A stretch of 64,000 nucleotides of DNA from contig CAJUSJ010000006.1 in assembly GCA_910588865.1 (NCBI GenBank), positions 1-64,000 on the forward strand, read 5' to 3'. The notes under the pieces are model-generated. The model was not told the origin of the DNA, made no database searches, and worked only from the letters and a program-made list of their open reading frames with translations. Shown here piece after piece: positions 9,710-18,228 of this stretch (its first letter is position 1; every line of letters begins with the position of its first letter). Source of the stretch: an uncultured Lachnospiraceae bacterium (GTDB taxonomy: Bacteria > Bacillota > Clostridia > Lachnospirales > Lachnospiraceae). The translations under genes were made by a program, and so were the position numbers.

Positions 9710-10249
9710 GTGTTTATTTTTTTAAAAACAGGGCTTTTGGCAGTGGTGTTGCTGGGAGGCGCCTTGTATGATATCAGGGAACAGAGGATTCCCAACTGGT
9801 GGTGCGCCTGCGGCTGTGTATTGGGCCTGTGGCTCACATGGCGTTTGGCTCCGGCAGGACAGGGAGCGGGGCAGGCGGTTCTTTACATAATCCGGCTTCT
9901 TGCCGTGACCGCCATATGGTTTCCCCTGTTCCGTCTGAGGATGATAGGGGCCGGGGATGTGAAGCTGATGGCGCTGATGGCCGGGTATCTGGGCTTTGCG
10001 GTCAGCGCGGGTGTTATATTGTATGGATTTTTCATTGGAGCCATTCTGGCTTTTCTGAAAATGCTGGTATACAGGAATCTATATCAGCGTCTGAATTATT
10101 TTTTCGCCTACATCAGGCGGTTGTTCCAGACAAGAGAGGCGGTGCCTTACTATCAGGCGTCGAGAGATGGAAAAGAGGCGGTGATCCCGCTGGGTCTGTG
10201 CCTTCTGGGAGGCTGTGTGTGGTATGTGGTCAGGGGTATTCTGTGCTGA
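9710..10249 (+). CDS. Prepilin peptidase, A24 family (TadV-like)
   Basis: Aspartic protease of the inner membrane that removes the leader from Flp-type prepilins. The 179-residue protein is almost entirely hydrophobic, with several membrane segments, and carries both family aspartate motifs: YDIREQRIPN near residue 20 and GAGDVKLMAL in the middle. It lacks the methylase domain of PilD, as is usual for Tad systems. The start is uncertain: the GTG at 9710 lies behind a G-rich site, while an ATG at 9680 in the same frame is also possible. A longer in-frame extension upstream overlaps the promoter and is rejected. First gene of the Tad operon. Confidence 0.88.
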   Translation: MFIFLKTGLLAVVLLGGALYDIREQRIPNWWCACGCVLGLWLTWRLAPAGQGAGQAVLYIIRLLAVTAIWFPLFRLRMIGAGDVKLMALMAGYLGFAVSAGVILYGFFIGAILAFLKMLVYRNLYQRLNYFFAYIRRLFQTREAVPYYQASRDGKEAVIPLGLCLLGGCVWYVVRGILC

Positions 10250-10288
10250 CTTGTTCCGGACCGCGTCACACACAAAAAACCAGGAACG

Positions 10289-10310
10289 CCGGACCCGGGG
10301 CAGGGTCCGG
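10289..10310 (+). other. Intra-operon GC hairpin
   Basis: CCGGACCC (10289-10296) and GGGTCCGG (10303-10310) form a perfect 8-bp stem with a six-base loop between the peptidase gene and tadZ. There is no T run, so it is not a normal terminator; an mRNA processing or stability element is possible. Confidence 0.5.
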
Positions 10311-10329
10311 GCCATAGAAAGGAGGCGTC

Positions 10330-11331
10330 ATGGACAAGATTATGGCAGTCTACGACGTAGATGCCAGCTATGCGCGGCGGTTTGCCGATGTGGTGAACCA
10401 GAAAGAGAAGGTGCCCTTCACAGTGGTACCCTTTACCTCCTTGGAGGAGTTGAAGAAATATGCCCGTCATCACCCGATTGAGATTCTTCTGGTGAGCGGC
10501 GGGAGCCCCGCGAAGGCGGCAGAGGAAGTTGGAGCCAAGGCGGTGGTCACCCTGGCGGAGGGGGAGGTAGTACCCGCGGCCGAGGATCACCCAAGTGTCT
10601 ACAAGTACCAGTCCGCGGACAGCGTGATCCGGGAGGTCATGGCCCACTACTGCGAGAAGCCCCAGCCCCTCCTTGTGGCAGTGGGAAAGAGGGCCAAGGT
10701 CATTGGCATCTATTCGCCGGTGAGCCGGTGTTTAAAGACCTCCCTGGCACTGACTATGGGTCAGCAGTTGGCAAGGGAGGGGAAGGTACTCTATGTGGGC
10801 TTTGAGCCTTTTGCCGGATTTACCAGGCTGCTGGAGGGAGAGTGCAGGGCGGATCTGTCGGATGTGCTGTATTTTTTCCGTCAGGATGATTTTGGAGTAA
10901 TGCGCCTTCGGAGCATGGTCTACACATGGAAGGACATGGACTACATCCCGCCGGTAAAATACCCGGAGGATTTGGAGCAGCTGACCGGGGAAGAGGCGGC
11001 TCTTCTGGTGGAACAGATCGCGGTGGAGTGCGGATATGGGCACCTGGTGGTGGACATGGGACAGACCATCTGCGGTATCCTTCCGGTTCTGGATAACTGC
11101 GACGTGATTTTTATGCCGGTTAAAGAGGACTGCGTTTCAGCGGCCAAGCTGGAGGAATTTGAAAAATATCTGCAGGTGTCTAAAAGGGAGGACCTAAAGG
11201 ACCGGATCCGCAGGGTAAAGCTTCCCTATCACAGCAATTTTGGCAGAGTGGATTCCTATATGGAGCAGCTTTTGTGGGGAGAGCTAGGGGACTATGTGCG
11301 GAATCTGTTAAAGGGGGTGCCCTGGAAATGA
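10330..11331 (+). CDS. TadZ/CpaE-like pilus ATPase
   Basis: TadZ proteins are ParA/MinD-related and place the Tad machine at the cell pole. The 333-residue protein has an N-terminal receiver-like domain (about 1-100) and a MinD-like domain after it. The nucleotide loop is degenerate: where ParA proteins have KGGxGKT, this one reads SPVSRCLKTSLALT, keeping the Lys-Thr-Ser but not the glycines. VVDMGQTICG fits the switch region. The ATG at 10330 follows GAAAGGAGG. The stop overlaps the start of tadA (ATGA), so the two are translationally coupled. Confidence 0.82.
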   Translation: MDKIMAVYDVDASYARRFADVVNQKEKVPFTVVPFTSLEELKKYARHHPIEILLVSGGSPAKAAEEVGAKAVVTLAEGEVVPAAEDHPSVYKYQSADSVIREVMAHYCEKPQPLLVAVGKRAKVIGIYSPVSRCLKTSLALTMGQQLAREGKVLYVGFEPFAGFTRLLEGECRADLSDVLYFFRQDDFGVMRLRSMVYTWKDMDYIPPVKYPEDLEQLTGEEAALLVEQIAVECGYGHLVVDMGQTICGILPVLDNCDVIFMPVKEDCVSAAKLEEFEKYLQVSKREDLKDRIRRVKLPYHSNFGRVDSYMEQLLWGELGDYVRNLLKGVPWK

Positions 11332-12638
11332 GTGTAAAGAGAGGCGAAGCAGAGCCCAAAAGACTGGCTTCCAAAAAGGATAACAGCCAGAGACGGCACC
11401 GGGGCAGAACTTACGGAGGAAAAAGGGCAGGAGGGAAAAATCAGTGGGAAACCAGGCGGAAGGGGATCCGGGAAGAGCTTCGGGAAAAGATCCGGCAGGA
11501 GGTCAGCGGAAGCCGGGACATCAGTGACAGTGAGCTGTATGAGCGCATTGACCGTCTGATCATGGAGAGGGGGGAGGAAGACTACCTTCCGCTGAAAGAG
11601 CGGATAGAGCTGAGAGCGGCTCTGTTTAACTCCTTCCGCAAGCTGGATATTTTGCAGCAGCTTATTGACGACCCGGATATCACGGAGGTGATGATCAATG
11701 GCCCAAGGCGGGTTTTTGTGGAGAGAAAGGGGGCCATGGAGCTGTGGGATCAGGAATTTGAATCCTTAGAGCAGTTGGAGGATATGATCCAGCAGATGGT
11801 CAGCCTGGTGAACCGTACGGTCAATGTGGCGTCGCCTATTGCCGACGCCCGCCTTCCTGACGGCTCCAGAGTCCATGTGGTGCTGCCGCCGATTGCCTTA
11901 GACGGACCTGTGGTGACCATCCGGAAATTTCCAAGGCAGATCACCATGGACATGCTCATCCAGTCGGGGACAGTGAGTCTGGAGGCAGCCCAGTTTCTCA
12001 AAAGGCTGGTAAAGGCCGGGTACAACATCTTCATCAGCGGGGGAACCAATTCCGGCAAGACCACTTTTTTGAACGCGCTGTCCGCTTATATTCCCCAGGA
12101 TGAGAGGGTGATCACCATCGAGGACTCGGCGGAACTGCAGATTCAGCAGGTAAAGAACTTAGTCCGCCTGGAAACCAGGACAGCCAATTCCCAGGGGGAG
12201 GGGGTTATTGGCATCGGGGATCTCATACGGGCATCTCTTCGTATGAATCCGGACAGGATCATTGTGGGCGAGGTCAGGGGGAAAGAGGCCTTGGAGCTAT
12301 TGAACAGCTTTAACACTGGCCACGACGGCGGCTTAAGCAGCGCCCACGCCAACAGCCCAAAGGATATGCTGGCCCGTTTGGAGACCATGGTTCTCATGGG
12401 GGCGGACCTGCCCCTGGCGGCCATCCGGAGCCAGATCGCGTCAGCTCTGGATATTCTGATCCACTTAGGGAGGGTGGGGGACAGGAGCAGAAGAGTATTG
12501 TGGATCGTGGAGGTAGATGATTATGAAGAAGGGGAGATCCAGCTTAATGAACTCTATCAGTTCGAAAGCGGATGTCTTAGGGAAAAAGGAAAACTTAAAA
12601 ATCGTGAGAAGCTTCGCAGGGCAGAGGAATCCTCATAA
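11328..12638 (+). CDS. Tad pilus assembly/secretion ATPase (CpaF/TadA)
   Basis: Hexameric cytoplasmic ATPase that powers Flp pilus assembly. The 436-residue protein has a basic N terminus, an all-helical/all-beta N domain, Walker A GGTNSGKTT with K244, an Asp box DERVITIEDSAEL, Walker B RIIVGEVRG and a His box GHDGGLSSAHANS. The ATG at 11328 overlaps the tadZ stop; an earlier in-frame start at 11274 lies inside tadZ and is not used. The 3' end overlaps open frame upstream of tadB. Confidence 0.93.
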   Translation: MSVKRGEAEPKRLASKKDNSQRRHRGRTYGGKRAGGKNQWETRRKGIREELREKIRQEVSGSRDISDSELYERIDRLIMERGEEDYLPLKERIELRAALFNSFRKLDILQQLIDDPDITEVMINGPRRVFVERKGAMELWDQEFESLEQLEDMIQQMVSLVNRTVNVASPIADARLPDGSRVHVVLPPIALDGPVVTIRKFPRQITMDMLIQSGTVSLEAAQFLKRLVKAGYNIFISGGTNSGKTTFLNALSAYIPQDERVITIEDSAELQIQQVKNLVRLETRTANSQGEGVIGIGDLIRASLRMNPDRIIVGEVRGKEALELLNSFNTGHDGGLSSAHANSPKDMLARLETMVLMGADLPLAAIRSQIASALDILIHLGRVGDRSRRVLWIVEVDDYEEGEIQLNELYQFESGCLREKGKLKNREKLRRAEESS

Positions 12639-12660
12639 GACTCCGGAGGCGGTAGGGCCT

Positions 12661-13380
12661 ATGGGAGCCAGAAGGAGGCTGCTGGCCTTGGGACAGGGGA
12701 TCCTCATGGCAGCGGCGGCGGCTTATAGCTGTTACCGGAGCCTGACCGCGTTTGCCCTGTTTATGGTTCCGGCGTGCGTTTATCCTGTGCTCTATGAGAA
12801 AAAGTGGAGACAAGAGCAGCTTGGGAAGCTGGAGCGTCAGTTCAAGGAGGCCATCCAGATCATGTCAGGAGCCTTAAGCGCCGGGTATTCGGTGGAGAAC
12901 GCGGTGGCCGTAAGCGTCCGTGAGTTAGAACAGCTCTATGGCCCGGGGGAGATGATTGTCAGGGAATTTGCCCGTATGGCGGGAGAGCTGAAGATGAACC
13001 GGCCAGTGGAGGAGGTGTTCCAAAGCTTTGCCGACAGAAGCGGCCTTGAGGAGGCGGAGCGGTTTTCCCAGATCTTTCAGATCGCCAAACGCAGCGGGGG
13101 AAGGCTGGTGTCCATTATCTGCCGGACAGTCTCCATCATGGAGGACCGGGGGCAGGTGAAGGAGGAGATCCGCACCATGACCGCGTCGGTTCAGTTTGAG
13201 CAGAAGGTCATGAGCGTCATACCGTTTTTGATGATCGTGTATGTGGACATGACTTCCCCGGGGTTTTTTCAGGTAATGTACGAGACTGCTATGGGAAAGA
13301 TCGTTATGAGCTGCTGCCTGGCCGTGTACCTTTTGTCCTGTTATCTGTCCCGGAAGATCCTGAACATCAAGGTGGCCTAG
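12661..13380 (+). CDS. Type II secretion F-family protein, TadB-like
   Basis: Inner-membrane platform protein of the Tad machine. About 239 residues from the ATG at 12661 (GGAGG eleven bases upstream). It has two N-terminal hydrophobic segments, a cytoplasmic T2SSF domain with the typical FKEAIQIMSGALSAGYSVENA and SGLEEAERFSQIFQIAKRSGG stretches, and C-terminal membrane segments. A longer form starting at 12550 inside tadA, behind GGGGAG, cannot be excluded. It lies 14 bases before tadC. Confidence 0.88.
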   Translation: MGARRRLLALGQGILMAAAAAYSCYRSLTAFALFMVPACVYPVLYEKKWRQEQLGKLERQFKEAIQIMSGALSAGYSVENAVAVSVRELEQLYGPGEMIVREFARMAGELKMNRPVEEVFQSFADRSGLEEAERFSQIFQIAKRSGGRLVSIICRTVSIMEDRGQVKEEIRTMTASVQFEQKVMSVIPFLMIVYVDMTSPGFFQVMYETAMGKIVMSCCLAVYLLSCYLSRKILNIKVA

Positions 13381-13393
13381 AAGGAGGGAACGG

Positions 13394-14623
13394 ATGCTGA
13401 GAAAGTGGGCGGGAAAATGGAAAAAGCAGATTTTGTGTATCCTGGCAGGCCTGGCGCTGGGGGGACTGGCGTTTTACATGGAGCAGGCCGGAAGCCAGGT
13501 GGGCCAGGGATATCTGGAGCGCATGGGATATGGAGAGGAGGGAAAGACCTATGAGTTTCTGGTAGAAGGGATCTGGGATGAGGCGGTGGCCTGCGAGGTG
13601 GAGATCTCGCCCATGGCTTACAGCCGGGAGGAAGCCGAAACCGTGTTCGCGGAGCTTTTGGAGGAGCTTCCCCAGATGATCCTGGGAGATAATCTATCCC
13701 TGGAGGAGGTGCGATCAGATTTAGATCTGATGACCTTGTTTGACGGCAAAGGAGTCCGGGCTGTGTGGAGAAGCGGGGATCCGGAGGTTTTGGACTCCTT
13801 TGGGCGCATACGGGCGGAGAATATTCCAAAGGAGGGGATCCGGACCTGGCTTGATGTGACGCTGACAGACGGAATCCGGGAAAAGGACGGACGGTTTGAG
13901 GTCCGGGTTTGTCCGCCTCTTTGGGGCCAGAAGGAGCAATTGGCCTGGGCCCTGGAGGAACAGATCCGCCAGGCAGACATGGCATACCCGGAAAATCCGT
14001 ATGTGGAGCTGCCCCGGGAATATGAGGGAAAGCAGATCCGCTATAAGGACATACCGAACAGGGACTACTTAATCCTGCCTGTGCTGGGAGTCATTTTGGC
14101 AGCGCTTTTTTCCGGCCAGGAGAAGGCCAGGGAAGAGAAAAAGAGAAAAGAACGGGGACAGCTTCTGCTTCTGGATTACGCGGATGTGGTGTATCAGCTG
14201 ATGGTATACCTGGGAGCCGGGCTGACCGTGGAAAAGGCCTGGGAGCAGATGGTGAAGAATTATGAAAAAAGACAAAAAAGGGGCTCAGACACTCCCCGGC
14301 CCGCCTATGAGGAGATGGCTCTGACCCTGGGGCAGATTCAGTACGGAGTGCCGGAGGGCACGGCCCTAAACCAGTTCGGCAAACGCTGTCAGTTACAGTG
14401 TTATATGAGGCTGAGCAGCCTTTTAGAGCAGAACCGGAAAACAGGGACCAAAAATCTCAACCAGTTATTGGAGCAGGAGATGACAACCGCGTGGGAGGAA
14501 CAAAAACACACGGCCCGCCGCATGGGGGAGGAGGCAAAGACAAAGCTCTTAGCCCCGCTGTTCCTCATGCTTGCGGTGGTCATGGTCATCATCATGGTTC
14601 CGGCCATGATGGTTATGAAATAA
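13394..14623 (+). CDS. TadC-like platform protein with extra N-terminal domain
   Basis: Second inner-membrane platform protein of the Tad system. The last 170 residues contain a T2SSF-type half (LLLLDYADVVYQLMVYLGAGLTVEKA...) and a C-terminal membrane segment. Unusually, the first 225 residues form a membrane segment (about 12-31), a roughly 190-residue acidic region predicted to lie outside the membrane, and a second membrane segment (about 226-243). That outer region is not part of classical TadC, which begins directly with membrane helices. ATG at 13394 follows AAGGAGGGA. Confidence 0.82.
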   Translation: MLRKWAGKWKKQILCILAGLALGGLAFYMEQAGSQVGQGYLERMGYGEEGKTYEFLVEGIWDEAVACEVEISPMAYSREEAETVFAELLEELPQMILGDNLSLEEVRSDLDLMTLFDGKGVRAVWRSGDPEVLDSFGRIRAENIPKEGIRTWLDVTLTDGIREKDGRFEVRVCPPLWGQKEQLAWALEEQIRQADMAYPENPYVELPREYEGKQIRYKDIPNRDYLILPVLGVILAALFSGQEKAREEKKRKERGQLLLLDYADVVYQLMVYLGAGLTVEKAWEQMVKNYEKRQKRGSDTPRPAYEEMALTLGQIQYGVPEGTALNQFGKRCQLQCYMRLSSLLEQNRKTGTKNLNQLLEQEMTTAWEEQKHTARRMGEEAKTKLLAPLFLMLAVVMVIIMVPAMMVMK

Positions 14624-14638
14624 AGGAGGAGAAAAGTT

Positions 14639-14815
14639 ATGATGAAGAAAGAAATCAGAGCGTTTTTGGTGGAAGATGACGGGATCGGGGTCATAGAGAT
14701 CGTGCTGATCATGGTGGTCCTCATCGGTCTGGTGATCATTTTTAAGAAACAGATCACTACCCTTTTAGAGGAGATCTTTAAGGAGATCCAGAAGCAGAGC
14801 AAAGAGGTGTACTGA
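14639..14815 (+). CDS. Flp1-like type IVb pilin (58 aa)
   Basis: A short gene between tadC and the DUF5702 gene. The peptide has a charged leader ending in Gly15, then IGVIE with Glu at position +5 after the glycine and a hydrophobic helix of about 18 residues, followed by a charged tail. G|xxxxE ahead of a hydrophobic stretch is the prepilin-peptidase site, so cleavage after Gly15 is expected and this is the likely structural pilin. The tyrosine normal at +6 in Flp pilins is Ile here. AAAGGAGG precedes the ATGATG start; the stop overlaps the next ATG (ATGA). Confidence 0.85.
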   Translation: MMKKEIRAFLVEDDGIGVIEIVLIMVVLIGLVIIFKKQITTLLEEIFKEIQKQSKEVY

Positions 14816-16884
14816 TGAAAGCAAGAGGAGAAATTACCGTGTTCCTCAGCTTGTGTCTGCTGAGTGTGGCAGCTCTTCTCTGTGTGATGATCGAATCCGC
14901 CAGGACCGCGGGTTCAAGGTACTATTTTCAAACAGCGGTTAACAGCGGGCTGGACACCTTGTTCAGCCGCTACCACCGCCAGCTGTGGGACAAGTATCAG
15001 ATCATGGCATTGGAGTATGAGGTGCCTGAGGATCTGACCAAAAGCCTGGAGGACTACATGGATGAGTATCTTTCCATTGACAACTGGTATCCCATGAAGC
15101 TGGAATCCATGGAGCTGACAAGCCTGAAAGGGATGGCTGACAACGGAGGAGACTATCTGGCGGAAGAGGTGCTGAAATATATGAAGTATGCCATGGTAAG
15201 CCAGTTTGTCATTAACCCGGAGGATGGGGAGCAGCTTTTGAAGGATGTGACGGAAGGTGCCGGAGCAGGTTCTCTGGCCGGCACCTATGACAGTCAGGAA
15301 AAGGAAGTCCGGAAGCTGGAGAAGACTGTGGAGAAGCTGGTGGAGAATGTCCGGCAGCAGGAGAAACAGAAGGATGAGATCTGGAAGGCCCTCAGCGAGG
15401 ATGATGAGGAGAGCTTTGATAAGGCGGCGAAGGAGTACCGAAAGGCAGCGGAGGATTATCCCAAGCTTATGGAAAAATACGGGAAACAGGCCAGGGCCTT
15501 GGCGGAAAAGCAGCAACAATCGCGGCAAAAGATTGATGAGGTGAAGCCGGATCTCCAGGAGGACCGGGGGGAGCTTTTCGAGAAACAGTGGAACCCTTAC
15601 GATACCTATATAGCCCAGGACGGGGAGCGGTATAAGGAATTCCAGACCCAGGAAGAAGTGACAGAAAAGAATCTGGAATTGCTGGAAAAGGTGGAGGAGC
15701 TTGTGGAACGGCTGCTGGGAGGGCAGGGGATGGTGCCGCCCGGCATAGGAGACCGGGTCATCGGCACAGGTCCGGATTTGAATGTAGAAGATCCGCCTAA
15801 CGGCCTGACACTTTCGAAACGGGAGGCCGTGAGGGTCATGGCGCCAGATGGCTCTGAGGAGGAAGAGGAGGAACCGTACTATGAAGAGGACGATGATGAC
15901 GACGACGATGAGCCGGTGCTGACAGCTGCCGCCCTGATGTGGAGCCAGGGGTATACAGCCACCAAGCTTTCCACAGAATACGGCACAGGAGACAAGGAGA
16001 AGAGAAATCTTCTGGAGCAGGCCCAGAGTATGATGGAAGCGGGCCTGCTGGGCCTTGTGATGCCGGAGGGGACGGTGATTTCCAGCGGGGCGCTGTCTTT
16101 GGGACAGTTTCCGTCAAAAACAGTGGGAGTCCCGGAAAAGAACGGAGGGGAGAAGGGTAACTCTTTTTTGGAGCGGGTTATCATAGACGAGTACTGCGGA
16201 CATTTTTTCCCAAATGCATTGAGCGGGGGAGAGCAGCTTGTCCGGTATGAACTGGAATATATCCTCCAAGGTGAGGGGACGGACAGAGGAAACTTAGAAA
16301 AGACGGTGGCAGAGCTGTTTGCCGTGAGAGAGGGACTGAACCTGATTCGTATTTTGTCAGATTCCGCAAAGCGGGAGGAAGCCAGAGCTCTGGCTCTCGC
16401 CATCACAGGAGGCGTGGGGCTTGCGCCTCTGGCGGAGATCGCGGCGTGCCTGATCATGGGGGTTTGGGCCATGGGGGAGTCTGTGTCCGATTTAAGGATC
16501 CTGATGTCTGGGGGAAAAGTGCCTCTGTGGAAAAAGAACGGGGAGTGGAGGATGAGCCTGGAGGGGCTTCTGGAGATGGGGAAGAACAGAGGAGCGGGGA
16601 AAGGACCAGAAAGCTTTGACAGCGGATTTACCTATGAAGGGTATTTAAAGCTGCTGCTCCTCAAGGAAAACCCACAGGAGAAACATATGAGGATGCTGGA
16701 TCTGATGCAGATGAACATTGGGTTGGAAAAATCGGGATTTCTCATAAAAAATTGTGCCTATTATGTGGATATCAGGGGAAAGGCCAGTGGAAAACATGTG
16801 TTTTTTACCCTGCCTTTTGTGGAACGTCTGGTAAACGGGGAGAAAGGATATGCCCTGGAAGCGGCGGCGGGGAAGGCATATTGA
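14815..16884 (+). CDS. DUF5702 Tad-locus protein
   Basis: A 689-residue protein whose start (KARGEITVFLSLCLLSVAALL) matches the N terminus of the DUF5702 family found in clostridial Tad clusters. After one membrane helix it contains the conserved SRYYFQTAVNSGLDTLFSRYHRQLWDKY region, a coiled-coil stretch of about residues 155-245, a strongly acidic tract near 345-366, and a C-terminal globular part. The helix resembles a TadE/TadG-type pseudopilin anchor, so an extracytoplasmic role in the pilus is inferred. Function is otherwise unknown. The start overlaps the pilin stop. Confidence 0.82.
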   Translation: MKARGEITVFLSLCLLSVAALLCVMIESARTAGSRYYFQTAVNSGLDTLFSRYHRQLWDKYQIMALEYEVPEDLTKSLEDYMDEYLSIDNWYPMKLESMELTSLKGMADNGGDYLAEEVLKYMKYAMVSQFVINPEDGEQLLKDVTEGAGAGSLAGTYDSQEKEVRKLEKTVEKLVENVRQQEKQKDEIWKALSEDDEESFDKAAKEYRKAAEDYPKLMEKYGKQARALAEKQQQSRQKIDEVKPDLQEDRGELFEKQWNPYDTYIAQDGERYKEFQTQEEVTEKNLELLEKVEELVERLLGGQGMVPPGIGDRVIGTGPDLNVEDPPNGLTLSKREAVRVMAPDGSEEEEEEPYYEEDDDDDDDEPVLTAAALMWSQGYTATKLSTEYGTGDKEKRNLLEQAQSMMEAGLLGLVMPEGTVISSGALSLGQFPSKTVGVPEKNGGEKGNSFLERVIIDEYCGHFFPNALSGGEQLVRYELEYILQGEGTDRGNLEKTVAELFAVREGLNLIRILSDSAKREEARALALAITGGVGLAPLAEIAACLIMGVWAMGESVSDLRILMSGGKVPLWKKNGEWRMSLEGLLEMGKNRGAGKGPESFDSGFTYEGYLKLLLLKENPQEKHMRMLDLMQMNIGLEKSGFLIKNCAYYVDIRGKASGKHVFFTLPFVERLVNGEKGYALEAAAGKAY

Positions 16885-16923
16885 GAGAACGGCCATGAAA
16901 AAGCGAAGCGGAGGTGGAGAAGG

Positions 16924-17784
16924 ATGCCTTTTTTCTGTGCGGCAAATAAAATGAAAAATCATAGCGTGACTCTCCAAGTACGAATCCATGAAATAAAAAA
17001 ATCCATTGCCAGAAAGAGGGCATCCCTGTCCGCCTCCGCCAGCTTGACGGTGGAGGCGGCGCTGGTGCTGCCCTTATTTCTCTTTGGGGGCGTGATCCTG
17101 ATGATGCCCTTCAGGGTCCTGGATGTGCACAGGCAGGTGCAGGCTGTGGGGGAGCATGTCAGCGAGGAGATCGGACAGGCGGCGTATTTATCCAAGTATA
17201 CGGATGAGGACAGCTTCTGGAACACAGCGGCGGCACATGCCTATGCGGAGGCGGCAGTCAGAACCAGGCTGGAAGACCTGCCGGTCCATCAGCTCTCTCT
17301 TTTGCGTTCCAGCCTTTTACAGGATGGAGAGACTGTGGACCTGGTGATGGACTACGAGATACGGCTTCCCTTTTCTGTGTTTGGACTAAACAGTGTGAAA
17401 CAGACCAACCGAAGCTTTCGGAGAGCGTGGGTAGGGGAGGATGGGAAGAGCAAGGACCCGGACGGGGAGGAAAAGGATGTGGTTGTGTATGTGGGGAAAA
17501 ACAGCAGCAGGTACCATTTGAGCCGTACCTGCCATTACCTGCACAATGACCTGACAGCTGTGGCGTTTGAGGAGGTGGAGTACCGGCGGAATGAGGGAGG
17601 AAGCCGCTACGGTCCCTGCGCCAGGTGCGGGGGAGCGGCAGGGGCTATGGTCTACATCATGCCTTCGGGGCGTCATTATCACAGTTCCCCGTCCTGCTCT
17701 GCTATTGGCGCTTATGTGAAAGCGGTGTGGAAATCAGAAGTGGAATATTTAGGAGCTTGTTCCTACTGTTCCAGGAAAAAGTAA
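16924..17784 (+). CDS. TadE-like pseudopilin with tandem His/Cys motifs
   Basis: A 286-residue protein. Residues 35-65 hold the TadE signature SASASLTVEAALVLPLFLF, a prepilin-like helix. The region to about 165 is globular. The C-terminal 100 residues contain two copies of one motif: Y197-H198...C203...C232-x-x-C235 and Y252-H253...C258...C279-x-x-C282. This resembles the small YHxxxC...PCxxC domain seen at the ends of some secreted nucleases and surface proteins, possibly a metal site. ATG at 16924 behind GGAGG. It lies 39 bases after the DUF5702 gene. Confidence 0.82.
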   Translation: MPFFCAANKMKNHSVTLQVRIHEIKKSIARKRASLSASASLTVEAALVLPLFLFGGVILMMPFRVLDVHRQVQAVGEHVSEEIGQAAYLSKYTDEDSFWNTAAAHAYAEAAVRTRLEDLPVHQLSLLRSSLLQDGETVDLVMDYEIRLPFSVFGLNSVKQTNRSFRRAWVGEDGKSKDPDGEEKDVVVYVGKNSSRYHLSRTCHYLHNDLTAVAFEEVEYRRNEGGSRYGPCARCGGAAGAMVYIMPSGRHYHSSPSCSAIGAYVKAVWKSEVEYLGACSYCSRKK

Positions 17785-17798
17785 AAGGTGGTGATGTT

Positions 17799-18212
17799 AT
17801 GCGGTATTTTTGGCTGGCCTGCCTGACTGCCGGGGCTCTGTCAGATATGAGGAACCGAGAGGTTTCCCTCCGCCTTCTGGCAGCCTGCGCCTCGGTCGGA
17901 ATTGCCGCGGCATTTCGGGAGGGAATAGGGGGGCATCTTTTGGGGCTGGCGGCAGGAACGGCGATGCTGGCAATAAACAGGATCACGGAAGGCGGCATAG
18001 GAACAGGGGACGGGTTGTTTTTTCTGGCAAGCGCCGGATATCTGGCTCCGGGAGAAATCTGGCTGCTGCTTCTGGGAGGGCTGGCGGTGAGCTGGGTCTG
18101 GAGTATGGCGGCAGTAATGGGAGGGATAAGATCCGGAAAGAATGTGCGCAAAAAGACCATCCCATTTCTGGCCTGTGTCTGGCCGGTGGGAATATGGCTT
18201 ACACTGGCCTAG
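17799..18212 (+). CDS. Second prepilin peptidase, A24 family
   Basis: A short (137 residues), hydrophobic membrane protein with the two aspartate motifs of A24 peptidases: LSDMRNREVS near residue 15 and GIGTGDGLFFLASAGYL around residue 68. The operon already has one A24 peptidase at its start, so one may process the Flp1-like pilin and the other the TadE-like proteins; this division is inference. The ATG at 17799 follows AAAAGGTGGTG; the longer upstream frame runs inside the previous gene. Confidence 0.85.
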   Translation: MRYFWLACLTAGALSDMRNREVSLRLLAACASVGIAAAFREGIGGHLLGLAAGTAMLAINRITEGGIGTGDGLFFLASAGYLAPGEIWLLLLGGLAVSWVWSMAAVMGGIRSGKNVRKKTIPFLACVWPVGIWLTLA

Positions 18213-18228
18213 GAGGGGGGAACGTGTG

